A stretch of DNA of 22,443 nucleotides from Candidatus Saccharimonadia bacterium (GTDB lineage Bacteria; Patescibacteriota; Saccharimonadia; Saccharimonadales; SZUA-47). This document shows positions 15,204-21,390 of this stretch, in pieces (position 1 is the first letter of the stretch; each line of letters opens with the position of its first letter). The stretch lies in NCBI GenBank assembly GCA_938050265.1, contig CALLJT010000084.1, forward strand, positions 1-22,443, read 5' to 3'. The position numbers and the translations under genes are program-made. A model generated the notes under the pieces. It was not told where the DNA came from and made no database searches. It saw nothing but the letters and a program-made list of their open reading frames with translations.

Positions 15204-15209
15204 TATACT
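15204..15209 (+). promoter_or_regulatory. TATACT -10 box 6 bases before the CCA-adding enzyme start (leaderless geometry)
   Basis: TATACT, six bases (ATAGCC), then ATG at 15216. Transcription would begin at the start codon. No Shine-Dalgarno sequence is present, and the -35 region shows only a weak match. Confidence 0.55.
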
Positions 15210-15215
15210 ATAGCC

Positions 15216-16652
15216 ATGAGCGATACATCAGAACAGTGGGATATAGTAGCGTACGTTGTTGCGCAGCTTCATGGTGCTGGGTATGAGGGGTATATTGTCG
15301 GTGGTGCGGTGCGTGACGTACTACTTGGCAGGCAGCCAAAAGACTTCGACGTGGTGACTGATGCGACGCCTGAACAGGTTATGTCGATCAGTACATTTGA
15401 CCGTGCGTCTTTTACTGATTCGTCGCAAGCGTACGGTGTTGTCCGCGTGAAAGTAACGCTACCAGACGGCATTCAAGGTGGTGTAGAAGTGGCCACGTAT
15501 AGACGCGACGTTGAGGCGCACCTTGGTCGCAAACTCACACAGGTTGAATTCACACATATCGAAGACGACCTCGAGCGACGCGACTTTACAGTGAACGCGC
15601 TCGCACTTGATATGTATAATGATTTCCTTGTCGACATGCATGACGGACTGAACGACCTGGAGCAGGGCGTTATCCGGTTTATCGGCGACCCAGACACAAG
15701 GATCAGTGAAGACCCGCTGCGGATTTTGCGCGGAGTGCGGTTCTGTAGTCAACTAGGGTTTTCCTACGACCCACAGACCGAGAATGCCATTAAGCAAGCA
15801 GTAGCGCGTGGCGTTATAAAGTCCATTGCACCTGACCGTGTGTATCAGGAGCTGACCCGGATACTGCTGGACCGTAACCGTATGCGCGGGTTTGAAGACC
15901 TGTATCGGTTGGGGATCCTAGGCGTGGTACTGCCAGAAGTTGTTGCTACGCATGGTGTGCAACAACCCGTCGATCACCACTCAGAGGGTGACGTGTGGGC
16001 ACATACTATGCTGGCACTTGATGCGCTCCCTGAGGATGCGAGTCCGCGCCTGGCGTGGGCAACGCTCCTACACGACATAGGCAAAGCCCCGACATACTCG
16101 CCACCAAAAGACGGCCAGGATCGTATCCGATTTGATAACCATTTTCGCGTTGGTGCAGATATGGCTCGGAACATCTGTGGGCGGCTCAATATGTCGAAAA
16201 AGCTGACTGACGGTATCGTATGGCTGGTGCATCACCATATGGTTACAGATAGTTTTCCGGGTATGAAACCATCGCGGCGGAGACACTATATGGACCATCC
16301 TGCGTTTTCTGACCTACTCGAACTCCACGCTGCAGATATGCGGGGAGCGGTGGCGGCACGGTCTGAAGACGACAAAGATGACGAACTCATTAACGCTCTC
16401 GAATCTCAGTGGCGAGAGTACAAAAAACAGAGCCAGGTTAAGCTACCTACGCTTAAAGATACGCTTGGGATCGATGGTCACTGGGTGATGCAGCGGTTTG
16501 GTGTCAAAAACGGCGAGCAACTCGGCCAGATATTGCGCACGCTGCAGGAAGCGTTTGTCGACGGAGATATTACAACAGAGCAGGACGCAGAAGCACACGT
16601 CAATGCTGTATACTCTACCCATGGAAAAAGCATCAAAAACAAAGAGCGTTAA
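15216..16652 (+). CDS. cca: CCA-adding tRNA nucleotidyltransferase with HD domain
   Basis: 478 residues. The class II nucleotidyltransferase head has the motif GGAVRDVLLG (29-38) and the metal-binding DFD (43-45). RRDFT (121-125) and EDPLRILRGVRF (165-176) follow in the family order. A C-terminal HD domain with LLHDIGK (His286-Asp287) and VHHH (about 338-341) is fused on, as in many bacterial CCA enzymes with phosphohydrolase activity. The role is addition or repair of the 3' CCA end of tRNA in the cytoplasm; poly(A) polymerase activity cannot be excluded from sequence. I chose the ATG at 15216 because the family starts near here and TATACT sits 6 bases ahead; a GTG at 15174 would run through the heptamer repeat. 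The 3' end overlaps the next gene by 32 bases. Confidence 0.93.
   Translation: MSDTSEQWDIVAYVVAQLHGAGYEGYIVGGAVRDVLLGRQPKDFDVVTDATPEQVMSISTFDRASFTDSSQAYGVVRVKVTLPDGIQGGVEVATYRRDVEAHLGRKLTQVEFTHIEDDLERRDFTVNALALDMYNDFLVDMHDGLNDLEQGVIRFIGDPDTRISEDPLRILRGVRFCSQLGFSYDPQTENAIKQAVARGVIKSIAPDRVYQELTRILLDRNRMRGFEDLYRLGILGVVLPEVVATHGVQQPVDHHSEGDVWAHTMLALDALPEDASPRLAWATLLHDIGKAPTYSPPKDGQDRIRFDNHFRVGADMARNICGRLNMSKKLTDGIVWLVHHHMVTDSFPGMKPSRRRHYMDHPAFSDLLELHAADMRGAVAARSEDDKDDELINALESQWREYKKQSQVKLPTLKDTLGIDGHWVMQRFGVKNGEQLGQILRTLQEAFVDGDITTEQDAEAHVNAVYSTHGKSIKNKER
16609..16614 (+). promoter_or_regulatory. TATACT -10 box 6 bases before the deaminase start (leaderless geometry)
   Basis: TATACT, six bases (CTACCC), then ATG at 16621, all inside the 3' end of the cca coding sequence. 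The spacing equals that of the cca gene itself. No Shine-Dalgarno sequence is present. Confidence 0.5.
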
Positions 16653-17667
16653 ACAGTACGACTTCGGACCTCTCGCAGAACTACATTCGCATTTAGGCGC
16701 GTCGGTTAATCCGCGGGTCTTATGGGAGATTGCGCATGACAAGGGTATTAAGCTGCCAAAACGTGACTATCACGAATTTGCTGATTTTGTGTTGCTGTCA
16801 ACAGAGAGGAAGATGCATCTAAACGACTATTTCAAAGAGGTGTATCATCCAATATTGGATCCTTTGACATCAGGTACTCATGCTGTCGAGCAGGCGACGT
16901 ATCAAACTATATCCGGTGGCTATCGTACGAACGGCATTGTACTCATGGAGCTCAGGAATAACCTCATTAAACATGCAGGGGGTATTAATTACGATCTTGA
17001 TCATGTTGCTATGGCTATGCTGCGTGGCATGGAGCGTGCCCTCTTGGCATACCAGGGGCTTTCGGCCGGATTAATTTTTTGTATGGCTCGCGAGTTTGAT
17101 ATTGAACTGAACACGCATATCGTAAACAAAGCAATTAAGTACCATAAAAGAGGGGTCGTTGGCATCGATGTTGCTGGTCCTGGTAATTCGGAGTTCCACT
17201 TCAAAGACTATACGCATTTGTTCGATAGAGCGCGTGCAGCTGGGCTTGGTGTGACTGTTCATGCCGGCGAGCAAAAAGACGCAGACGATATGTGGGAGGC
17301 GCTTGAGTTCGCGCAGCCATCTCGGATTGGTCACGGTATCCGATGCGCGTATGACGTGGCCCTCATGAAAGAACTCGTCAAGCGTGACGTTGTTCTGGAA
17401 GTTTGTCCGTTGTCAAACATTGCGACTAAAGCAGTCGAAGGAATTGACGAGATGCGACACATACTCCGCACTCTGATCGAAAACAAGGTCAAGTTCTGTA
17501 TCAACACTGACTGGCCAGAGATTATCGAAGGCTGTCACTTGCAGCAACAGTTTGTGTTTCTTGTCGAAAATGATTTGATGAGTGAGGAAGAAATAAGACA
17601 CTGCAACAAAGTTGGTTTCGAGGCGTCGTTCGTGCCAAGAAGAGGCGGCCTAGAGGCGTACTTGTAG
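16621..17667 (+). CDS. Adenosine deaminase-family amidohydrolase with altered active-site motif
   Basis: 348 residues, normal for the family. Zinc-site motifs are HSH (His22, His24 in LAELHSHLGAS), VTVHAGE (His214, Glu217), RIGHG (His238) and the zinc-binding Asp297 in CINTDWP. EVCPLSN (260-266) is also conserved. In adenosine deaminases the last motif is usually NTDDP, where the second Asp contacts the purine; here it is Trp298. Deamination of a nucleoside or base is likely, but the substrate may not be adenosine. The ATG at 16621 was chosen because homology begins there and a TATACT box is 6 bases upstream; the frame is open further up but lies within cca. It overlaps cca by 32 bases. Confidence 0.88.
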   Translation: MEKASKTKSVKQYDFGPLAELHSHLGASVNPRVLWEIAHDKGIKLPKRDYHEFADFVLLSTERKMHLNDYFKEVYHPILDPLTSGTHAVEQATYQTISGGYRTNGIVLMELRNNLIKHAGGINYDLDHVAMAMLRGMERALLAYQGLSAGLIFCMAREFDIELNTHIVNKAIKYHKRGVVGIDVAGPGNSEFHFKDYTHLFDRARAAGLGVTVHAGEQKDADDMWEALEFAQPSRIGHGIRCAYDVALMKELVKRDVVLEVCPLSNIATKAVEGIDEMRHILRTLIENKVKFCINTDWPEIIEGCHLQQQFVFLVENDLMSEEEIRHCNKVGFEASFVPRRGGLEAYL

Positions 17668-17701
17668 CCGTGGAGCTATGGCAGCTTTCTTGCCTCTACG
17701 G
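17668..17701 (+). terminator. Hairpin after the deaminase gene, weak terminator candidate
   Basis: CCGTGGAG (17668-17675) can pair with CTCTACGG (17694-17701), including one G-U pair, directly after the TAG stop. Only a poor U-rich stretch follows. Confidence 0.35.
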
Positions 17702-17732
17702 ATGTATTGCTGTTTAATTCGCGTGCTAATTT

Positions 17733-17749
17733 GATATAATGATCATATC
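17733..17749 (+). promoter_or_regulatory. Extended -10 promoter and overlapping inverted repeat of the toxin-antitoxin operon
   Basis: TGATATAAT contains a perfect TATAAT (17735-17740) preceded by the TG of an extended -10. GATAT (17733-17737) and ATATC (17745-17749) form an inverted repeat around the 8-base palindrome ATGATCAT (17739-17746). This is the usual place for an antitoxin operator, so autorepression is inferred. Confidence 0.6.
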
Positions 17750-17773
17750 TAATCACTAACTACAGGGGTGTGT

Positions 17774-18025
17774 ATGCCAACTATTTTGCCGATATCTGAC
17801 TTACGTAACTATACAGATGTACTAAAGCGTGTTGACGTAGGGAAACCTGTATATCTGACTAGGAATGGTCGTGGCACATACGTTGTTTCGAAGATCGACG
17901 AGTACGACAAGGATGCTACGGTAGAGGAGCTGGTGTCCGCGATCAAATACGGCGAGGACTCAGTACAGCATGGCGAGCCAATCCCAATCAGTCAGGTTGC
18001 TCAAGATCTTGATCTTGCGCTATGA
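17774..18025 (+). CDS. Phd/YefM-family antitoxin
   Basis: 83 residues from the ATG at 17774; a GTG two codons upstream is less likely because AGGGG (17764-17768) sits 5 bases before the ATG. The N-terminal half has the Phd/YefM DNA-binding fold: ILPISDLRNYTDVLKRV, then GKPVYLTRNGRGTYVVSKIDEYD, a hallmark of the family. The C-terminal half (about 45-83) is acidic and should be the flexible toxin-binding part. It would neutralise the toxin encoded next and repress the operon through the palindrome over the -10 box. Its TGA stop overlaps the toxin ATG as ATGA, giving translational coupling. Confidence 0.9.
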   Translation: MPTILPISDLRNYTDVLKRVDVGKPVYLTRNGRGTYVVSKIDEYDKDATVEELVSAIKYGEDSVQHGEPIPISQVAQDLDLAL

Positions 18026-18336
18026 AACGCGCAAAAGTTGTGTTTTTGCCTGCAGCAGCAGAAGACGTAACCGAAATATGGACGTACATAAAAGACACAC
18101 TCCATAATGAGCCTGCAGCGAGAAATATAACTACCAAAATAGTGCGACGTACGCAGTTGCTTGAGGGTCTTCCTGAGATGGGGCTCGACCTTGGCGTTGT
18201 TGACGCACAGCTTAAAGGACACCGGTACGTGCTGGTAGACAATTATATTGTCATCTATAAAATTACTGACAAGGTGCAGATAGTTCGAGTTTTGTATGCA
18301 CGTTCAAACTACGTGCAACTGTTGAACGAGCATTAG
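18022..18336 (+). CDS. RelE/ParE-superfamily toxin
   Basis: 104 residues. Features of the fold are an N-terminal strand (AKVVFLPAAAEDVTEIWTYI), a helix with PAARNITTKIVRRTQLLEGLPEMG, then LKGHRYVLVDNYIVIYKI and the C-terminal strand VQIVRVLYARSNY. The RYVLVDNYIVIYKI phrase is typical of ParE/RelE proteins. Whether it cleaves mRNA on the ribosome (RelE-like) or poisons gyrase (ParE-like) cannot be told; the family is known for both. It is encoded in a 4-base overlap with the antitoxin and is convergent with yaaA, with a 3-base gap. Confidence 0.9.
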   Translation: MKRAKVVFLPAAAEDVTEIWTYIKDTLHNEPAARNITTKIVRRTQLLEGLPEMGLDLGVVDAQLKGHRYVLVDNYIVIYKITDKVQIVRVLYARSNYVQLLNEH

Positions 18337-18339
18337 GTG

Positions 18340-19119
18340 TCACAGACTCGACCAGCGGCCTTTGATCGTGAAGTTTGGCGGTGCTGTGAACACCGGATGC
18401 GTAGGTGTTGAGTGCTGCATATCGTATGTGTAGCCTTCTTCGTTGAACTTGGTTATGTCGTTCGCACTAGAGGGGGTGTGTTCGACTGCCCAGCGAGCCA
18501 TCGTACCTCTCATGAATTTTGCGAATACCATTTTTGATTTTCCGTCATGCAGGAACGTCGGAGTGATCACGGGGATGTGTGGTGGTAGATGTGGGACTAC
18601 GGCTTTTGAGTATTCTATGCTGGCACAGTTGAGGATGAACTCAGGTGACGCGTCGACGACCGACTGAGCTAAGCGGTCACCCCAGAAACTGTAGAGATTT
18701 GTATGAGAATTGATGGTGAGTCGTGTGCTCATTTCGAGGCGGTAGGGCATGATCAGGTCATGTGGTCTGAGGAGGCCATAGAGACCGCTTACGATGCGTA
18801 GATGGTCCTGAGCGTATGCGAGTGTGCGGTCGTCAAGCGACCCGACAGCCAGTCCTCCGTATGTTTCACCGCGGTACGTCCAGGCAGCACGCACTGACTG
18901 GTCATGCGTCGGCGTAGCAGTCCATTGGGCGAACCGCTGTCTGTTGAGATCAGCGATCGTCTCGTTAACCCCAAGTGTCTTACCGAGGTTCCTTCCAAGT
19001 TTGTTGATGCGCTTTACTAGCCGAACTGACTGGTCAAGAAACTCAGGCTGGGTCGCGGCTACAGAGGTCTGTGCTTGCAATGGGTTGATAGTTTTACTCG
19101 GCGATAAAAGTACAATCAT
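18340..19119 (-). CDS. yaaA: YaaA family protein (peroxide stress response, DUF328)
   Basis: 259 residues, like E. coli YaaA. Family phrases are IVLLSPSKT at the N-terminus, YGGLAVGSL, HLRIVSGLYGLLRPHDLIMPYRLEM, NLYSFWGDRL, ILNCASIEY and FNEEGYTYD. In E. coli YaaA lowers free intracellular iron and limits oxidative DNA damage, and the family binds DNA; the same role here is inferred. No transmembrane segment is seen. The ATG at 19119 has no clear Shine-Dalgarno sequence. It lies 35 bases after the GH15-like gene and may be the last gene of that operon. The stop is TGA. Confidence 0.92.
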   Translation of the reverse strand: MIVLLSPSKTINPLQAQTSVAATQPEFLDQSVRLVKRINKLGRNLGKTLGVNETIADLNRQRFAQWTATPTHDQSVRAAWTYRGETYGGLAVGSLDDRTLAYAQDHLRIVSGLYGLLRPHDLIMPYRLEMSTRLTINSHTNLYSFWGDRLAQSVVDASPEFILNCASIEYSKAVVPHLPPHIPVITPTFLHDGKSKMVFAKFMRGTMARWAVEHTPSSANDITKFNEEGYTYDMQHSTPTHPVFTAPPNFTIKGRWSSL

Positions 19120-19154
19120 ACCCTACATTTAACCATAGCCTCGAGAGCAATTAG

Positions 19155-20210
19155 TTACTGTTCTTCGCCGAGGCGGATAAGGGCGACGATGAGCATTGCC
19201 TCTGACCAGCCGAGTGGTGTGTTTTCGTTGGGTTGGTCTGTGTTTGACAGGTAGAGTTCGGGTACTTTTCCTTGTGCGGTTACTGTGTCGAGTGCTTTTT
19301 TCAGGTGAGCTTCTGCTTTGTCGGTGTCGCCGAGCAGGTGGTGGCTGATAGCTAGCCAACTGAGGCCAAAACACCATTCAGCTTCTTCTGAATAGCCATC
19401 CGGGTTTTTATTGTAGTAGCGGTCGAACTTGTAGCGCATGACGCCTTTGTCTTTTTCGAGGTGATATTCGAGGTTGGTTATGATTTCGCGCGCTGTCACG
19501 TCGTCCACGACACGGTAGGGGTAGATCAGCGATATGAGGGCAAGGTCGGTGTATTTGCTTTCTGATTCACGGGGGAGTAGGTTCTTAAGTGCTGCTTCTC
19601 CGCGATCAATAGCCGCTTGGTCGATATCGAACCCACCGACCTCTTGCCACTTTTTAAGCGCTGCCACAACTGCACCGATTGAGCTGGCGTGGATTTCTTC
19701 GTTTTCTTCCCACATGCCAGAGTCCGCGTCATGCCAGTATTCGACGTTGCAGATGTAGTGGATGAGAGTCTGTACTGTTCGTCTGTCGACATCGTCGCGG
19801 AGCATGCTGTGACCTTTTGCTTCGAAGTCCGCGAGTTTGAACAGTACTGCACCGACTGCATCGTGCTGTTTATTGCCCCAGGACTCCCAGAATTCCTCGA
19901 GGGTTTCAGGATTGTAGCGTGCATGAATAAACTGCCATGATTCGAACGGCTTGTTGGTAACTGCCCAGTTGATTTTGTCTATATGTTTGTCAAATATATC
20001 GAGCAGGGAATGGTAGGTGTGTGCGACTATGTCCCATTCGCCAGCGTACTCGAACGCCAGTGCTTCATAGACATTGTCACGCAGCCAGGCTTTGTCGTAC
20101 CCAGTTGATACGGATTGTGATGAGGCAAGGAACAGCCCGCGTGGGCCGATGAGCGTACGCATATTGTCGAGATGACGTGCTACAAGCTTTTGTCGTTCTG
20201 CATCTGTCAT
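19155..20210 (-). CDS. GH15-like glycoside hydrolase (glucoamylase family)
   Basis: 351 residues, (alpha/alpha)6-barrel type. Recognisable family segments are GYDKAWLRDNVYEALAFEY (38-56), WGNKQHDAVGAVL (111-123), SGMWEENEEIHASSIGAVVAAL (164-185), YSEEAEWCFGLSWLA (273-287) and PELY followed by PLGWSEAMLIVAL (317-344). The acidic residues in WEENEE and PELY lie where GH15 enzymes have catalytic acids, but I cannot assign them exactly. No signal peptide is seen, so it should act in the cytoplasm, perhaps on glycogen or maltodextrin. It is shorter than full fungal glucoamylases and lacks the N-terminal beta-sandwich of bacterial ones. Its ATG overlaps the TGA of the upstream gene as ATGA, so translation is coupled. 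Confidence 0.85.
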   Translation of the reverse strand: MTDAERQKLVARHLDNMRTLIGPRGLFLASSQSVSTGYDKAWLRDNVYEALAFEYAGEWDIVAHTYHSLLDIFDKHIDKINWAVTNKPFESWQFIHARYNPETLEEFWESWGNKQHDAVGAVLFKLADFEAKGHSMLRDDVDRRTVQTLIHYICNVEYWHDADSGMWEENEEIHASSIGAVVAALKKWQEVGGFDIDQAAIDRGEAALKNLLPRESESKYTDLALISLIYPYRVVDDVTAREIITNLEYHLEKDKGVMRYKFDRYYNKNPDGYSEEAEWCFGLSWLAISHHLLGDTDKAEAHLKKALDTVTAQGKVPELYLSNTDQPNENTPLGWSEAMLIVALIRLGEEQ

Positions 20211-20629
20211 GACTGAACCTCCGACTGCGCTACATGTGAGTGGTCGTAGCTATCATGGATGTGTCGTTCGTGTATGAACCCAAGGAGTCCGTTGAGTATC
20301 GGTTCGCTACCGTGGCCACCGTGGAGCATGGCCCGCCTCTTGGCTATGAATGCTTCTGCTTGGAGTATTTCTGCAGCAATTTCGTAGTGCTCGATCAGTA
20401 CGGGATCTGTACTTTTTTCTATGAGTGTTTGGACGGCCACTGCAGCCTGCTGTGCTTCAGCAATAGACCCAGTGCACTGCTGGCATACACTATAATCGTC
20501 GAGTGACAAAAAATGCCCACCGTAGTCATACCGAGTCGCAGCCGGTAGGCTTTCCAGTACATGTGCAATGTCAGCTGCTGCTCGTGCAGCAGCTGACGAG
20601 ACGTCCGGGTCATTAGATCGCGTGTTCAT
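20207..20629 (-). CDS. Small CxxC and His-rich helical protein, hypothetical
   Basis: 140 residues. The protein is mostly helical (AAARAAADIAHVLESL, AEAQQAAVAVQTLIEK, IAAEILQAEAFIAKRRAML). It has one CQQC pair (about 49-52) and a His-rich end (HGGHG, HERHIHDSYDHSHV), which could bind a metal. I do not recognise the family. AGGTGG lies 9 bases before the ATG. It is the first gene of a two- or three-gene operon with the GH15-like protein and possibly YaaA, with a 4-base overlap to the GH15-like gene, so a role linked to that enzyme is possible. Confidence 0.75.
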   Translation of the reverse strand: MNTRSNDPDVSSAAARAAADIAHVLESLPAATRYDYGGHFLSLDDYSVCQQCTGSIAEAQQAAVAVQTLIEKSTDPVLIEHYEIAAEILQAEAFIAKRRAMLHGGHGSEPILNGLLGFIHERHIHDSYDHSHVAQSEVQS

Positions 20630-20661
20630 ATGTAGTACCCACCTATTACTCTTATGCTCTT

Positions 20662-20690
20662 ATGGTATGTATGATACTACAATTCCTCAA
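20662..20690 (-). promoter_or_regulatory. Candidate promoter of the CxxC protein / GH15-like operon
   Basis: On the minus strand TTGAGG (20690-20685), 17 bases, TACCAT (20667-20662); both boxes match 4 of 6 consensus positions. The leader would be about 25 bases and includes the AGGTGG site. Confidence 0.5.
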
Positions 20691-20708
20691 ACCGCGGAAC
20701 TAACTTAT

Positions 20709-20731
20709 ACCCAAGGGCCTGGCCCTTGGGT
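20709..20731. other. Perfect GC-rich inverted repeat with almost no loop
   Basis: ACCCAAGGGCC, one base, GGCCCTTGGGT. In RNA the realistic form is a 9-bp stem with a CCTGG or CCAGG loop. On the plus strand six A follow it (TAAAAAAT); on the minus strand the U-run comes before the stem rather than after it. It lies between the Nudix gene end (20819) and the start of the CxxC gene (20629), so it may be an atypical terminator, a cruciform, or a protein-binding site. Confidence 0.6.
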
Positions 20732-20818
20732 AAAAAATAGCACATACTCGAACACTAGACTTCCTGAAGACCTCTTTTAGTAACTGTCGTCGGTTATGAA
20801 CGTAGTGTTGAGGTAGGG

Positions 20819-21367
20819 TTATTGCTGGGAAGCTAAAATATAGCCTGCCATGTCTCGGTCGTGAGGCTTGAAACGTTCGCCCATATAACTACTTTTTAGT
20901 TCGTCATACGTCATGCCTTCAAAGCCTATGCCTTCTCCGAGCACTATCTTCGATTGAATGTTCAGCCATTCGAGGTAGCTATAATCTCCCAGTTCTATAG
21001 CGTACAGTCTCCATGATCTACTCTGATCTTCGGTTGTCTTTTTAGCGACATCGCAAACGGGTTCGAACTCTTTGTGTGACTTTTTTACGATTAGATCCCT
21101 AAAATCGGTGCCCAGTTCTTCTCCGACTTCTCTGTATGCCGCTCCTTCGCAGCTTTCTCCGCTCTCGACGTGTCCGCCGAATAGTGTACGTGCATACGAG
21201 GGCTTGTAGCTCGCGTCTTTTTTCTGAGTGAGTACGTATTGTAGCCCATCGATTGTGTATGTAATTGCTATCGACACAACTCTTGGGTCTTCGCTGTGCG
21301 TTCCTATTTGGTGGAGATTGACTACAGCCTCCCAGTCTACATGCCACTCGATGGGTTTATCAGTCAT
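20819..21367 (-). CDS. Nudix hydrolase
   Basis: 182 residues. The Nudix box is complete: GHVESGE followed by seven residues and then REVGEELGT, matching G-x5-E-x7-REuxEExGu. Before it, VSIAITYTIDGLQYVLTQKK and RTLFGGHV are typical first strands of the fold. The enzyme would cleave a nucleoside diphosphate linked to another group, using Mg2+; the substrate is not predictable. The C-terminal part (AGYILASQQ end) is polar. No Shine-Dalgarno site precedes the ATG; TATACT lies 6 bases upstream. It follows the MscS-like gene by 23 bases on the same strand but seems to have its own promoter. Confidence 0.9.
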   Translation of the reverse strand: MTDKPIEWHVDWEAVVNLHQIGTHSEDPRVVSIAITYTIDGLQYVLTQKKDASYKPSYARTLFGGHVESGESCEGAAYREVGEELGTDFRDLIVKKSHKEFEPVCDVAKKTTEDQSRSWRLYAIELGDYSYLEWLNIQSKIVLGEGIGFEGMTYDELKSSYMGERFKPHDRDMAGYILASQQ

Positions 21368-21373
21368 GGGTGT

Positions 21374-21379
21374 AGTATA
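21374..21379 (-). promoter_or_regulatory. TATACT -10 box 6 bases before the Nudix gene start (leaderless geometry)
   Basis: On the minus strand TATACT, six bases (ACACCC), then ATG (21367). The spacing is the same as at cca and the deaminase gene. No Shine-Dalgarno sequence fits. Confidence 0.55.
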
Positions 21380-21390
21380 TCATTCGGTGG

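Noticed and set aside
15181..15209. Shared CATGAG element 15 bases before TATACT at both cca and the Nudix gene.
   Set aside because: At the Nudix gene this sequence is part of the last codons of the MscS-like gene, and the other two TATACT promoters lack it; two cases are too few to exclude chance.
15174..15215. Earlier GTG start for the CCA-adding enzyme.
   Set aside because: The extension begins inside the heptamer repeat, has no ribosome binding site and does not resemble the family; TATACT lies inside it at the right distance from the ATG at 15216.
16498..16620. Earlier start for the deaminase inside cca.
   Set aside because: The extension is only the shifted frame of cca; family similarity starts with the ATG at 16621.
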